Assembly: GCF_900197575.1 (NCBI RefSeq)
Contig: NZ_FZLN01000001.1
Coordinates: 620,001 to 684,000, forward strand
Reading direction: 5' to 3'
Length of the DNA stretch: 64,000 bases
DNA from: Acinetobacter apis
GTDB taxonomy: Bacteria; Pseudomonadota; Gammaproteobacteria; Pseudomonadales; Moraxellaceae
Under the pieces are notes generated by a model. That model worked only from the letters and a program-made list of their open reading frames with translations. It did not search any database and was not told the DNA's origin. The translations under genes were made by a program, and so were the position numbers. This document shows positions 9,061 through 18,841 of the stretch, piece by piece. Each line of letters begins with the position of its first letter. The first letter of the stretch is position 1.

Positions 9061-9858
9061 TTAAATTTCAGCGTATTCACCAAATCCATCAGGCCATGGC
9101 GTAAGCACTTCAAATCCGTTGCTCGTTACAACAACCATGTGCTCCCATTGTGCAGAAAATGATCTATCCTTTGTCACAACGGTCCATCCATCAGTAAGTT
9201 CTTTGACTGCTGCTTTACCTAAATTAATCATTGGTTCAATGGTGAAAACCATGCCTTCTTTCAGTTTTAATCCCTGACCTGCTTGACCATAGTGCAAAAT
9301 GTTAGGTTGTTCGTGGTAGCCTCGCCCAATACCATGGCCACAATACTCTCTAACCACTGTAAAATGGTGTTGATGTGCAACGCTTTGTATGGCAAAACCA
9401 ATATCTCCTAATGTAGCGCCTGGTTTAACTTGTTGTATCCCTGCCCGCATTGCATCATAAGTGACCTTGACGAGTTTTTTATGCTCAGCTTTAGTGCTCT
9501 CACCGACATAATACATACGGCTTGTGTCACCGTAATAACCATCTTTAATGATAGCGACATCAATATTGACAATATCACCATCTTGCAAAATATCAGTTTC
9601 AGATGGAATGCCATGACATACGACTTCATTTTTAGAAATACATGTGGTCTTACTGTAGCCATGGTAGCCAACATTTGCAGGAATCACGTTCAGTGTATTT
9701 ACAATATAGTCATGACAAATACGATCTAATTCTGCAGTACTAATCCCTTGTTTTACATGACCTTTAATCATATTTAATACATCTGCAGCATAACGCCCTG
9801 CTACCTTAAGTTTTTCGATTTCATCTTCGTTTTTAATCATGACTTTTGAGTTATACAC
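9061..9858 (-). CDS. map: Type I methionine aminopeptidase
   Basis: Removes the initiator methionine from nascent proteins. The metal ligands of the pita-bread fold are visible: VNIDVAIIKDGYYGDTSRMYYV (two Asp), YCGHGIGRGYHEQPNI (His), FTIEPMI (Glu) and the C-terminal WEHMVVVT (Glu). The length of 265 residues is standard. I choose the GTG start because AAGGAAG lies at proper spacing before it, while the internal ATG 6 codons later has no ribosome site. It is convergent with ychF and divergent from brnQ. The 9.0 and 9.9 kb flanks carry copies of a repeated CTTAGGCTA motif. Confidence 0.96.
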   Translation of the reverse strand: MYNSKVMIKNEDEIEKLKVAGRYAADVLNMIKGHVKQGISTAELDRICHDYIVNTLNVIPANVGYHGYSKTTCISKNEVVCHGIPSETDILQDGDIVNIDVAIIKDGYYGDTSRMYYVGESTKAEHKKLVKVTYDAMRAGIQQVKPGATLGDIGFAIQSVAHQHHFTVVREYCGHGIGRGYHEQPNILHYGQAGQGLKLKEGMVFTIEPMINLGKAAVKELTDGWTVVTKDRSFSAQWEHMVVVTSNGFEVLTPWPDGFGEYAEI

Positions 9859-10049
9859 ATTTCTTCCTTTTTCTTACAAAAAAATATTTCACTTCTCACC
9901 CTAATGCTTAGGCTATTTGAAAAGGGACACATAGAAAGTTAAATAAACTTAAAATATTTCCCGATTTTCATAAAAATGAAATCTACAATTTAAAAAAAAC
10001 TTAAATTGCACTAGAATTGAACACTGTTTTACTTTTCTTTTAGACCCTT

Positions 10050-11345
10050 ATGACTCAACTTAGTATTCGGGACATTGTTGCCTTAGGTTTCATGACCTTT
10101 GCCCTATTTATTGGCGCCGGCAACATTATTTTTCCTCCCATTGTCGCTCAACAAGCTGGAGACCATGTTTGGCTTGCAGCATTTGGATTTCTCATTACAG
10201 CAGTGGGTTTACCTGTACTGACAATCATTGCGCTTGCACGCGTTGGCGGCTCAATTGAAACATTAAGTTCACCTATCGGTCGTGTAGCAAGCATCGTGTT
10301 TACTGTGACATGTTATTTGGCAGTTGGACCACTTTTTGCAACACCTCGTACAGCCACTGTATCATATGCAATTGGATTTTCGCCATATTTTGGTGAATCA
10401 TCCACTTCTCTGTTCGTCTATAGCTGTATCTATTTTACCATTGTGACGATTGTTTCATTATATCCAAACAAGTTATTAGATACTGTAGGACATGTTTTAG
10501 CACCGCTTAAATTAGCTGCTTTAGCAATCTTGTGTATTACCACTATTGTACTTCCTTTGGCATATAGTTCTGCACCAATTAACAATTATGTTGATCGTCC
10601 TGTATCAGAAGGCTTGGTCAATGGCTACTTAACCATGGACACTTTGGGTGCATTGGTTTTTGGTATTGTGATTGTGCAAGCAATGTATTCTCGTGGTGTA
10701 AGTAATCAAAAATTGGTTTTACGTTATGCCATTATTGCAAGCCTTGTGGCTGGTATTGGTCTGACTGTTTTATACCTATGCTTATTCCGCCTAGGAGTTC
10801 AAAGCCATGCATTTATTCCAAATGCAAGCAACGGCGCTGAAATTTTACATGCGTATGTACAACATGCATTTGGCGATTTAGGATCATTATTCTTAAGTGG
10901 TTTAATCTTCTTGGCATGTATTGTTACTGCTATTGGCTTAACTTGTTCTTGTGCACAATACTTTCATCGTTTAACTAAATTGCCATACAAGTTATTGGTA
11001 TTGATTTTAGTGATCTCAGCATTATTGATCTCAAACTTGGGCTTAAATAAGTTAATTGCGATCTCTGTACCTGTACTTACCGCGATTTATCCTCCTGCAA
11101 TTATTGTAATTGTTTTGAGCTTCTTTTGGCGCTTTATGAATCGTACACATGTGGTATTAATTCCTGTGACACTTGTGTCTTTTATCTTTGGTATTGTTGA
11201 AGGATTAAAAGCATCAAGCTTAAAGGATATTGTTCCAAACGCGCTTACAAGTTTACCGCTTGCAGAACAAAATTTAGCATGGCTTATCCCTTCTGTGATT
11301 GTACTTGTGCTTGCTGTAATTGTAGATCGACTCAAAAAAGCATAA
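10050..11345 (+). CDS. brnQ: Branched-chain amino acid transport system II carrier protein
   Basis: Inner-membrane symporter for Leu, Ile and Val (LIVCS family), with about 12 hydrophobic segments over 431 residues. The start IVALGFMTFALFIGAGNIIF, with the GAGN signature near residue 23, and GPLFATPRTATVSYAIG near residues 90-106 are diagnostic. It is monocistronic, divergent from map across 190 bases, and ends before a hairpin terminator. Ion coupling (Na+ in related carriers) is family knowledge. Confidence 0.95.
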   Translation: MTQLSIRDIVALGFMTFALFIGAGNIIFPPIVAQQAGDHVWLAAFGFLITAVGLPVLTIIALARVGGSIETLSSPIGRVASIVFTVTCYLAVGPLFATPRTATVSYAIGFSPYFGESSTSLFVYSCIYFTIVTIVSLYPNKLLDTVGHVLAPLKLAALAILCITTIVLPLAYSSAPINNYVDRPVSEGLVNGYLTMDTLGALVFGIVIVQAMYSRGVSNQKLVLRYAIIASLVAGIGLTVLYLCLFRLGVQSHAFIPNASNGAEILHAYVQHAFGDLGSLFLSGLIFLACIVTAIGLTCSCAQYFHRLTKLPYKLLVLILVISALLISNLGLNKLIAISVPVLTAIYPPAIIVIVLSFFWRFMNRTHVVLIPVTLVSFIFGIVEGLKASSLKDIVPNALTSLPLAEQNLAWLIPSVIVLVLAVIVDRLKKA

Positions 11346-11370
11346 TGTAATTATCACGTTCATTATGTCT

Positions 11371-11404
11371 AAAAAAGCCTGAACCTTTGAGTTTGGGCTT
11401 TTTT
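11371..11404 (+). terminator. Terminator of brnQ
   Basis: AAAAAAGCCTGAAC pairs with GTTTGGGCTTTTTT around CTTTGA (two G-T pairs), 25 bases after the brnQ stop, with a terminal T-run. Confidence 0.85.
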
Positions 11405-11555
11405 ATGCGCGAATAAATAAAAATAATATACGATTGTCATAATTCATTAACAAAACTATGATCTACAAAACTTGAATTTCAGTGTTAAATGAGAGAACAT
11501 GTTATCACGCAATTTTAAAGGGTGATCCCTAACTCTCTATTTGATTTGGAGCTCA

Positions 11556-11783
11556 ATGATGTTATTAACGATTAAAAAAATATTTTTCGAAGCAATGCAA
11601 GCAAGACAAAATGCTGTAGTTTATAGCGTTATGGCATTTGCATTATTTATGACCCTCACCATTCAAGGCGTAATTCATGGCAACCTTGAAATGACCCATT
11701 TTGCTTATGCGCTTATCACGGCAAGTGCATTCATGCTTTGGATCATGGTTGACCACAAAGTTCGCCAATCAAAATCTTACTAA
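11556..11783 (+). CDS. Small two-segment membrane protein, unknown function
   Basis: A 75-residue protein with a short amphipathic basic N-terminus (MMLLTIKKIFFEAMQARQ) and two hydrophobic segments (VVYSVMAFALFMTLTIQGVI and YALITASAFMLWIMV) joined by a short polar turn, ending in a basic tail. I start at the first ATG of an ATGATG pair because TTTGGAG lies 6 bases ahead of it; a TTG 5 codons upstream is less likely. It is monocistronic. I do not recognise a family. Confidence 0.65.
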   Translation: MMLLTIKKIFFEAMQARQNAVVYSVMAFALFMTLTIQGVIHGNLEMTHFAYALITASAFMLWIMVDHKVRQSKSY

Positions 11784-11900
11784 ATTCAATATTCACTTTG
11801 AGATGACTTAAAATAAAATTAAATATGTGAAATAAATACGTAAACTATTCAAACTGTTACTCAGTAAAGTTTGCATTTATTTCACCATCTTGGCTATCCT

Positions 11901-11928
11901 AAAAATCAGGCACTATTGCCTGATTTTT
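11901..11928 (+). terminator. Hairpin terminator after the 75-residue membrane protein gene
   Basis: AAAAATCAGGC (11901-11911) and GCCTGATTTTT (11918-11928) form a perfect stem with a 6-base loop and T-rich 3' arm. It lies 117 bases past the stop and just before the next small gene, so it may also act on that gene's leader. Confidence 0.75.
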
Positions 11929-11943
11929 ACTTTGGATTGTATT

Positions 11944-12126
11944 GTGAAAAAATTAATGATGATGGGCATTGCGATCAGCTTAACCAGTCTGAGTGTTACT
12001 GCATTTGCTTGCCCAAAAGGCAGCAGCTTACAAGGTGGTACAGGACCGCATCACAAAGGTGGTAAATGTGTGGCTTCATCGTCTACTTCTGCTAAGAAGA
12101 CAAGCAAAGTTGAACATAAAAAGTAA
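11944..12126 (+). CDS. Small secreted protein with basic, Ser/Lys-rich tail
   Basis: From a GTG start it gives 61 residues: a clear signal peptide (VKKLMMMGIAISLTSLSVTAFA, the first residue read as Met) followed by a mature part of about 40 residues with two cysteines (ACPKGSS and GGKCVAS), GGTGPHHKGGK and a Lys/Ser-rich end. The GTG gives the canonical positively charged N-terminus; a TTTGGAT lies upstream as a weak ribosome site, and the ATG codons 5-7 are alternatives. It is closed by a strong bidirectional terminator. Export is well supported, but the function is unknown. A periplasmic metal- or polyanion-binding peptide would fit the composition, as speculation. Confidence 0.65.
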   Translation: MKKLMMMGIAISLTSLSVTAFACPKGSSLQGGTGPHHKGGKCVASSSTSAKKTSKVEHKK

Positions 12127-12159
12127 TGTACACAGCGTATATACAGCAGATCAAACATT

Positions 12160-12186
12160 AAAAAAGGAGGCATTGCCTCCTTTTTT
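12160..12186. terminator. Bidirectional terminator between small secreted protein and lipoprotein genes
   Basis: AAAAAAGGAGGC, loop ATT, GCCTCCTTTTTT: a perfect 12-bp stem with A-run and T-run on opposite sides, between convergent genes and touching the lipoprotein stop region. Confidence 0.93.
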
Positions 12187-12187
12187 A

Positions 12188-12628
12188 TTAACTATTACCG
12201 AGTTTTGGATTATCTATTGCAGCTTTACACAAAGCTTTTTCACGCAAGTAATTGGCTTTGACTTGCGCAATATCTTGATCTTGCTTTTGTACAGCACGTG
12301 CCCATGCATCTAAACTGACCAACGACTTACGACATAATGCAAAATTACCTTCAGTGACAGAATCACCCATTTTGACATTGATCATCCAGCGATTGCCTAA
12401 ATCACGTAAAGGACGGCGTACACTATCATCTAGTTCAGCCACAGGTCGACTTTCAATAAGCGGTTCAACCTGATTAATCAATTGCCAAGCATCATTGGCA
12501 TATTGTGTCGCATCTTTATTTAATTTTGGCGCAGGTTTAATTTCAACTTTCTGTTGCGAGTTTCCATCACATGCTGTGAGTAAAACCGATAAACCCAATA
12601 GAAAAACAACGGCGCAATGTTTTGCCAC
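12188..12628 (-). CDS. Lipoprotein of unknown function
   Basis: A signal peptide with lipobox LSVLLTAC places an acylated cysteine about 20 residues from the start. The mature domain is helical and charged, with conserved-looking RRPLRDLGNRWMINVKMGDSVTEGNFALC and two further cysteines (FALCRKS and ALCKAA) that could pair. I use the GTG that follows GGAAGAG at 5-base spacing, giving 146 residues with a canonical short signal peptide; starts 4-6 codons upstream lack a ribosome site. It is convergent with the small secreted protein gene and divergent from purT. I cannot assign a family. Confidence 0.7.
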   Translation of the reverse strand: MAKHCAVVFLLGLSVLLTACDGNSQQKVEIKPAPKLNKDATQYANDAWQLINQVEPLIESRPVAELDDSVRRPLRDLGNRWMINVKMGDSVTEGNFALCRKSLVSLDAWARAVQKQDQDIAQVKANYLREKALCKAAIDNPKLGNS

Positions 12629-12822
12629 ATTCTCTTCCATTTTCACAAATTGATAGCTGCTATGCTATAAGATTCACTCTATGCACTCAAGTCTAATTAT
12701 CAGTAATCAATCAGTTAAAGTTTAAGCAGCAAAGTATGGTTTTTAGACTTCTTACTGCTAAAACAATTCATAATTAAGCAAGTTCTGTTATGCTAAAACC
12801 ACTTGAAGAGAAGGAATTTACC

Positions 12823-14025
12823 ATGAATATTAGCCTTGGCACGCCCCTACAATCCTCAGCATTCAAAGTTTTATTATTAGGTTCAGGTGAACTTGGCAAA
12901 GAAGTCGTGATCTCTTTACAACGTCTAGGGGTAGAAGTTCATGCAGCAGACCGTTATGCAGACGCCCCTGCCATGCATGTCGCACATTATCATTATACCT
13001 TGAATATGGCAGATGCCGCCGCGTTAAGAAGCCTCATTGATCAAGTTCAACCTCATCTGATCGTTCCTGAAATTGAAGCCATTGCAACCGATGTTTTAAT
13101 TGAAATCGAAAATAATAAAACTGCAACCGTCATTCCATCAGCCAAAGCTGTCAGCCTGACCATGAATCGTGAAGGTATTCGTTGTCTTGCAGCAGATGAA
13201 TTACAGCTTCCTACATCAAATTTCCGTTTTGCCAGTGATTTAGACAGTTTCAGAGCCGCGTGTGATGCCATTGGTTATCCCAACTTTGTTAAACCTGTGA
13301 TGTCATCATCAGGTAAAGGACAATCTTATGTAAAAACGCCAGATGATGTAGACCAAGCATGGAATCATGCCATGAATACGGCGCGTATTAACCAAGGCAA
13401 AGTCATTATTGAATCAAAAATTGATTTTGATTTTGAAATTACCTTGTTGACCGTTCGTGCACGAAACCCAAAAAGTGGTGACATTGAAACTCACTTTTGC
13501 GCACCGATCGGACATCAACAACAAGATGGTGATTATATTGAGAGTTGGCAGCCTCAGCCAATGTCAGATACCGCATTAACTCGTGCAAAAGACATTGCAG
13601 ATAAAATTACAACTGCATTAGGCGGATGTGGTCTATTTGGTGTGGAACTCTTTATTCGTGGTGATGATGTATGGTTTAGTGAAGTCTCTCCGCGTCCACA
13701 TGATACCGGGCTAGTTACACTTGCATCTCAGTATCAAAGCGAATTTGAGTTACATGCACGTGCAATTTTAGGACTCCCTGTCAACACACAACAACATAGT
13801 GTTGCTGCAAGCGCTGTAATTTATGCAGGAATTGACCAAAGTAACCTACAGTTTGAACATTTAGAACATGTACTTAGTCACCCCAATACAGACTTAAGAC
13901 TATTTGGTAAACCTGAAGGCTTTACAAAACGCAGAATGGGTGTTGTTACTGCACGAGCGGAAAACACAGATGATGCCAGAGACATTGCTAGAGAAGCTGC
14001 TAGTCGTGTTGTTGTTAAAGCATAA
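12823..14025 (+). CDS. purT: Formate-dependent phosphoribosylglycinamide formyltransferase
   Basis: ATP-grasp enzyme that makes formyl-GAR from formate, ATP and GAR in purine synthesis, as an alternative to folate-dependent Pur[22 protein letters not shown] and [17 protein letters not shown] are near-identical to E. coli PurT. The ATP-grasp core includes [14 protein letters not shown], and the metal-binding [14 protein letters not shown] is present. The ATG used follows AAGGA at 7 bases and gives 400 residues, close to 392 in E. coli; an upstream ATG would add 11 unconserved residues. It is monocistronic upstream of glnD, with 44 bases between them. Confidence 0.96.
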   Translation: MNISLGTPLQSSAFKVLLLGSGELGKEVVISLQRLGVEVHAADRYADAPAMHVAHYHYTLNMADAAALRSLIDQVQPHLIVPEIEAIATDVLIEIENNKTATVIPSAKAVSLTMNREGIRCLAADELQLPTSNFRFASDLDSFRAACDAIGYPNFVKPVMSSSGKGQSYVKTPDDVDQAWNHAMNTARINQGKVIIESKIDFDFEITLLTVRARNPKSGDIETHFCAPIGHQQQDGDYIESWQPQPMSDTALTRAKDIADKITTALGGCGLFGVELFIRGDDVWFSEVSPRPHDTGLVTLASQYQSEFELHARAILGLPVNTQQHSVAASAVIYAGIDQSNLQFEHLEHVLSHPNTDLRLFGKPEGFTKRRMGVVTARAENTDDARDIAREAASRVVVKA

Positions 14026-14069
14026 CGTTTACTTTCTTATTGTCTCTCATTTGTCTTAGGTATTAACGC

Positions 14070-16733
14070 ATGGATATTGCCCTTCTTTCTGATTATACAA
14101 CACAGCATCCACCTGCAGTGGCCATTCAAAAGTGGCATGCTGCAATTGAACATCAATTTGATCAGTATTTTTCTGAAGGGCAAAGCATTCGACATATTGT
14201 ATTAGCACGCTCTAATGCAATTGATGACAGCTTGGCTTATTTATGGCAGCAAGCTGAGCTAAACCAATATACAGACATTAATCTGTTTGCTGTTGGTGGC
14301 TATGGTCGTAAAGAGATGTTCCCTTATTCTGACTTAGACATTATGATTTTATCAGAACATGATTTAACAGCAGATCAAGAACGTCATGTTTCTACATTCA
14401 TTACCTTACTTTGGGACAGCAGCTTTAAACCAGGTATTAGCGTAAGAACATTACAAAGCTGTACTGAACAAGCAGCACAAGATATTACCATTGCAACATC
14501 ATTAATTGAATCAAGACAGCTCCAGGGTGATCCTAAATTTTCCAAGTACCCACGTTTAAGCGTTCGTGAAACATGGACAGATCGAGAATTTTTTGATGCC
14601 AAGATGGAAGAACAAAAGAAGCGTTATGCGCAGCACCATCATACAGAAAGCAATTTAGAACCCGATATTAAAAATGCACCCGGTGGTATTCGAGACATGA
14701 ATCAAATCGGATGGGTTGCAAAACGACATTTTCGAGTCAATCGAGTCTATGATTTGGTTCATTTGGGCTTTATTTCTGAATTTGAGCTGAAAGTCCTTGA
14801 AGAGGCAGAAACCTTTTATTGGGAAATCCGTCATCATTTACATCGCTTAACCAAACGTGATGAAAACCGTTTATTATTTGATTATCAGCGTGAAATTGCT
14901 GCAAAGTTTGGCTATGTCAAAACAGATGATGTCTCTCCAAGCTATCCGATTGAACAGTTCATGCGTCGTTATTACCGTAAAGCGCAAGATGTATCAACCT
15001 TCAATGAAATTTTATTGGCATACTTTAACCAATCCGTGATATGCCCACGCTCAACAGCATATCAAAAACAAACCATTGCCATTAATGATCGCTTTAAAAT
15101 TGTTGATGGTAAAATTGCAGTACAACATCATAAAGTTTTTGCTGAAAATCCAAGTGCAATCTTAGAAATTTTTCATTTGCTTTCAATACACCCTGAGATT
15201 CGTGGGATTCGTGCCAAAACACTGCGTTTATTGTTTTTAGCAGCAAAACATATCGATCAAAACTTCAGAGACAATGAAGCGCATAAAACCTTATTCATGC
15301 AAATTATCCGTTCATCGGACCGTTTATATGAAACACTCTCACATATGCGTCGTTATGGCATTTTAGGCAACTATTTACCAGCTTTTGGGCAAATTATGGG
15401 ATTAATGCAATATGACTTATTCCATATTTATACGGTAGATCAGCATACTTTGCTTTTACTTCGTAACTTAGAGCGTTTTAAAGCGCCTGAATTTGCCAAA
15501 GATTTCCCTGTGGTCAGCTCAGTCTATCAACGTTTAAAACAGCGAGATTTAATTATGATTGCTGCTGTTTTTCATGATATAGCCAAAGGACGCGGTGGCG
15601 ATCACAGCATTCTAGGTGCAGAAGATGCCCGTGTCTTTTGTCAAAGTCATGGTCTAAACGATAAAGAAACCCATCTCATTGCATGGCTGATTGAAAACCA
15701 CCTGTTATTGTCAATGACAGCACAAAAGAAAGACATTTCAGATCCAGATGTCATTCAAGCCTTTGCTGCTAAAATTATTGATCTTGATCATTTAGATTAT
15801 TTATATGCATTAACCGTTGCCGACATTAATGCAACCAATCCTAAACTTTGGAATACATGGCGCGCATCTCTATTGCGTCAGTTATATACTCAAACACGCG
15901 ATGTGATTCGCTCAGGGAAAGATCGTCCTGTTGATTATCAAATGCTCATTGAAGACACCAAATTTGCAGCAAGTGAGCGTTTAGTAGATAAATTTCCATT
16001 AGATGATGTGGAAAACGTGTGGCGTGCTTTAGGCAATGAATACTTTTTAAAAGAATCTGCTGATGATATTGCATGGCATACCCAAGCGATTCTTGCCCAT
16101 GCCGATCAAACCACTCCGCTTATTATGTTACGGGCACAAAGACAAGCGGCACAAGATGCCGTTCAGCTTTTTATCTATACCCAAGACACCCCGAATTTAT
16201 TTGCAACCACAGTAGCGATACTTGACCGTATGGACTTAGATGTTCAAGATGCACGGATTATTACCTCAACCACAGCATTTAGTTTAGATACTTATGTGGT
16301 ATTAGACCGTTTTGGTACTTTATTGACTGATCCACATCGCCAAGAAACCGTGAAGCAAGCATTGGTCCAAGCCTTGAGCCATTTAGATGAATATCCAAAT
16401 CTTATGCAACGGCGTATTCCAAGACAACTCAGACACTTTAATATTGAAAATAAAGTCAGTATTCAAGCTGATTTGACTTTGAACCAGCACCGCATTGAAA
16501 TTTCGACATTAGATCACCCCGGTCTCTTGGCGAAAATTGGCGGATTATTTATGATGCGCGGTTTAGATATTCATTCTGCTAAAATTGCGACACTCGGTGA
16601 AAAAGCAGAAGATATTTTTTATGTGACACAAAAAAGTGGTGGCATGCTCAGCACCGAAGATGCTGAATTACTGACTATCCAGTTAAAATCGGCTTTAGAT
16701 GAAGCATCTAATCAAGTTACTCTCCAACACTGA
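14070..16733 (+). CDS. glnD: Bifunctional PII uridylyltransferase / uridylyl-removing enzyme
   Basis: Nitrogen sensor that uridylylates or deuridylylates PII (GlnB/GlnK) according to glutamine. The nucleotidyltransferase motif [19 protein letters not shown] lies near residues 76-94, followed by the GlnD-type linker ([20 protein letters not shown]). The HD hydrolase motif [16 protein letters not shown] lies near residue 510, and two ACT domains ([47 protein letters not shown]) form the C-terminal glutamine sensor. The length of 887 residues is usual. It is 11 bases ahead of dapC, so probably co-transcribed. Confidence 0.97.
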   Translation: MDIALLSDYTTQHPPAVAIQKWHAAIEHQFDQYFSEGQSIRHIVLARSNAIDDSLAYLWQQAELNQYTDINLFAVGGYGRKEMFPYSDLDIMILSEHDLTADQERHVSTFITLLWDSSFKPGISVRTLQSCTEQAAQDITIATSLIESRQLQGDPKFSKYPRLSVRETWTDREFFDAKMEEQKKRYAQHHHTESNLEPDIKNAPGGIRDMNQIGWVAKRHFRVNRVYDLVHLGFISEFELKVLEEAETFYWEIRHHLHRLTKRDENRLLFDYQREIAAKFGYVKTDDVSPSYPIEQFMRRYYRKAQDVSTFNEILLAYFNQSVICPRSTAYQKQTIAINDRFKIVDGKIAVQHHKVFAENPSAILEIFHLLSIHPEIRGIRAKTLRLLFLAAKHIDQNFRDNEAHKTLFMQIIRSSDRLYETLSHMRRYGILGNYLPAFGQIMGLMQYDLFHIYTVDQHTLLLLRNLERFKAPEFAKDFPVVSSVYQRLKQRDLIMIAAVFHDIAKGRGGDHSILGAEDARVFCQSHGLNDKETHLIAWLIENHLLLSMTAQKKDISDPDVIQAFAAKIIDLDHLDYLYALTVADINATNPKLWNTWRASLLRQLYTQTRDVIRSGKDRPVDYQMLIEDTKFAASERLVDKFPLDDVENVWRALGNEYFLKESADDIAWHTQAILAHADQTTPLIMLRAQRQAAQDAVQLFIYTQDTPNLFATTVAILDRMDLDVQDARIITSTTAFSLDTYVVLDRFGTLLTDPHRQETVKQALVQALSHLDEYPNLMQRRIPRQLRHFNIENKVSIQADLTLNQHRIEISTLDHPGLLAKIGGLFMMRGLDIHSAKIATLGEKAEDIFYVTQKSGGMLSTEDAELLTIQLKSALDEASNQVTLQH

Positions 16734-16744
16734 TATTTAAGATT

Positions 16745-17914
16745 ATGAATAAGCAAATTAGCGAACTCCATCCATATCCTTTTGAAAAGTTAAAGCAACT
16801 TTTAAAAGATATACAACCTGCAGACTTACCTTTAATTCCATTATCGATCGGTGAACCAAAACATCCTGCACCGCAATTTGTCATCGATGTATTACAAGCC
16901 AACTTCAAACACTTGTCGACCTATCCTGCAAGCAATGGTTTGCCTGAATTACGAGAAGCGATAGCAGCTTGGCTAACATCACGCTTTCATTTAAAACACA
17001 TCGATTTTAAAAGTCAGATTTTACCTGTATCCGGAACGCGAGAAGCAATTTTTTCATTTGTACAAGCGACTTTAGATCGTGACAATCGTCCATATGTGGT
17101 GATGCCTAACCCGTTTTATCAAATTTATGAAGGTGCAACGATATTAGCAGGTGGACAGCCTTACTTTGTAAATTGTACAGCTGAGAATAACTATCTAGGT
17201 GATTTTGATAAAGTGCCTGCTGAAGTATGGCAAAACACTGAAATTTTATTTATCTGTACCCCAGGCAACCCAACAGGCGTTGTATTTTCATCAGAACAAC
17301 TCAAAAAACTGATTGCGCTGTCAGATCAGTATGATTTTATTATTGCATCTGATGAGTGTTATTCTGAATTGTGGTCAGATCAAGCACCAACAGGTTTATT
17401 ACAAGCATGTGCTGAGATGGGTCGTCATGACTATAAAAACTGTGTAGTGTTCCATTCTCTGTCTAAACGCTCTAATTTACCCGGATTACGCTCAGGATTT
17501 ATCGCAGGCGATGCCAATGTTTTAGCACCTTATTTAAAATATCGGACATATCATGGTGCAGCAATGCCAGTACAACACCAGTTGGCATCAATTGCTGCAT
17601 GGAATGATGAACAACATGTGGAAGAAAATCGCAAGCTTTACCGTGCTAAATTTGATTTATTCCAACAAGAACTTGGACATCTCCTGCCATTTAAACGTCC
17701 AGATGCCGGCTTTTACTATTGGTTAAATGTTGACGATGATGAAAAGTTTGCGCAACGTTTAATGCAAGATGCTCATATTAATGTTTTACCGGGTCGCTAT
17801 CTATCACGTGATACTGCAACCGGCAATCCAGGTCAAAACCATGTCCGAATGGCATTGGTTGCCAATTTACAGCAATGTGAAGAGGTCGTTCAGCGCTTGA
17901 AAAAGATTTTATAA
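16745..17914 (+). CDS. dapC: Succinyldiaminopimelate transaminase
   Basis: PLP-dependent class I/II aminotransferase for the N-succinyl-LL-diaminopimelate step of lysine and peptidoglycan precursor synthesis. The PLP lysine is in FHSLSKRSNLPGLRSGFIAG; CTPGNPTGVVFSSEQL and ASDECYSELW hold other cofactor contacts, and an Arg for the substrate carboxylate is in HVRMALV. The length of 389 residues fits DapC of pseudomonads, where it is also found next to glnD. Start MNKQISELHPYPFEKLKQLL is typical. It ends at a strong terminator facing the Lrp-type gene. Confidence 0.93.
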   Translation: MNKQISELHPYPFEKLKQLLKDIQPADLPLIPLSIGEPKHPAPQFVIDVLQANFKHLSTYPASNGLPELREAIAAWLTSRFHLKHIDFKSQILPVSGTREAIFSFVQATLDRDNRPYVVMPNPFYQIYEGATILAGGQPYFVNCTAENNYLGDFDKVPAEVWQNTEILFICTPGNPTGVVFSSEQLKKLIALSDQYDFIIASDECYSELWSDQAPTGLLQACAEMGRHDYKNCVVFHSLSKRSNLPGLRSGFIAGDANVLAPYLKYRTYHGAAMPVQHQLASIAAWNDEQHVEENRKLYRAKFDLFQQELGHLLPFKRPDAGFYYWLNVDDDEKFAQRLMQDAHINVLPGRYLSRDTATGNPGQNHVRMALVANLQQCEEVVQRLKKIL

Positions 17915-17918
17915 TAAA

Positions 17919-17944
17919 AAAAGGAGCCGATTAAGGCTCCTTTT
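17919..17944. terminator. Bidirectional terminator between dapC and Lrp-type regulator
   Basis: AAAAGGAGCC (17919-17928), loop GATTAA, GGCTCCTTTT (17935-17944), with additional A residues upstream; it lies between convergent genes. Confidence 0.9.
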
Positions 17945-17955
17945 CAATTGATATT

Positions 17956-18426
17956 TTAAAGTTGACTTAAAATATTATAACAATTAAATACATCGTACTT
18001 TTTAATGACAAAGCTTGAATGTAATGCAACTACATTTTCAATTTTTGCGACACGGCGCAATAGAATTTCACTGTAGTTTTCCATATCTTTAGCAACCAAC
18101 TCAACAATAAAGTCTGCACTTTGCCCTGTAACCAAATAGGCATTAATAATTTCAGGAATTGACTCTAATTCTGCTAAAAAATAATCAAATGTTTCGCTAT
18201 CATGCTTACTGAGTGAGACTTGCAATAAAATATGCAGTTTAAAACCAAGTTTGGCATAATTGATCCCACGCTTTAGGTTAGTCATGATGCCAGATTCGAT
18301 CAGCAGCTTAATACGGCGGTGTACCGAACTTACAGACAAATTTACTCGTTCAGACAATTCGTTTAAATTTAAGTCTTCATGAGTGAGTATTTCTAAGATT
18401 TGCTTATCAAAGCGGTCGAGTTGCAT
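17956..18426 (-). CDS. Lrp/AsnC family transcriptional regulator
   Basis: The N-terminal winged helix-turn-helix (MQLDRFDKQILEILTHEDLN; LSERVNLSVSSVHRRIKLL) is followed by a RAM/AsnC ligand-binding domain (NAYLVTGQSADFIVELVAKDMENY). The length of 156 residues is typical. TAAGGA precedes the ATG. Such regulators usually control a neighbouring amino-acid gene, but none is divergent here: upstream is a 415-base stretch and then a gene end. It is therefore either a global Lrp-like protein or acts at a distance; the ligand is unknown. It shares a terminator with dapC. Confidence 0.88.
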   Translation of the reverse strand: MQLDRFDKQILEILTHEDLNLNELSERVNLSVSSVHRRIKLLIESGIMTNLKRGINYAKLGFKLHILLQVSLSKHDSETFDYFLAELESIPEIINAYLVTGQSADFIVELVAKDMENYSEILLRRVAKIENVVALHSSFVIKKYDVFNCYNILSQL

Positions 18427-18841
18427 ATTTTTCCTTAGGCTAAACAGAAAAATATTTTAAAGGCGGGCGGCGATGATGTTTGAGAGTCAAGGGAAAACAT
18501 GCGTTTGCTATCAGCGACACTATGCGGGGTCACATACTGCGTTGGCAAATAAACAGATCGTTTATTCTGCTTCAAGCCGAGTTTAGACCTTTTGGGTCAG
18601 CCAATATAAGATCTCCCAATCTCATTTGGCGTTATACTCGATCCCTATCACACCCTGATTCATAATATAGCGTGCTTGCCTTTGAATTATTTTTCTCAAT
18701 TTGGCTTATTTTTATCGATTTGAAAAAAATTTTCTACATAAAAACTGTTTTTTTATAAATTTTTCCATATGCCATAAAATTAGGTCTTTTTTTATTGCAA
18801 TGATGAGTATTTAAGACATTTTTTTCAGCCCTATACATCAA
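18427..18841. other. Gene-free stretch with an unexplained less AT-rich island
   Basis: About 415 bases between the start of the Lrp-type gene and the end of the SGNH cluster. From about 18460 to 18670 the sequence is clearly less AT-rich than its flanks (starting at GGCGGGCGGCGATG), whereas 18670-18840 is A/T runs. One + strand frame from ATG 18473 is open to 18658 except for a single TAG near 18581, which could be a decayed small gene; the other frames give only weak candidates. I recognise neither an RNA family nor a protein. The 18670-18840 part shows nothing I can call. Confidence 0.4.

Noticed and set aside
18480..18665. 61-codon open frame in the Lrp-SGNH gap
   Set aside because: No ribosome site and no recognisable features; the region is reported instead as an unexplained island.
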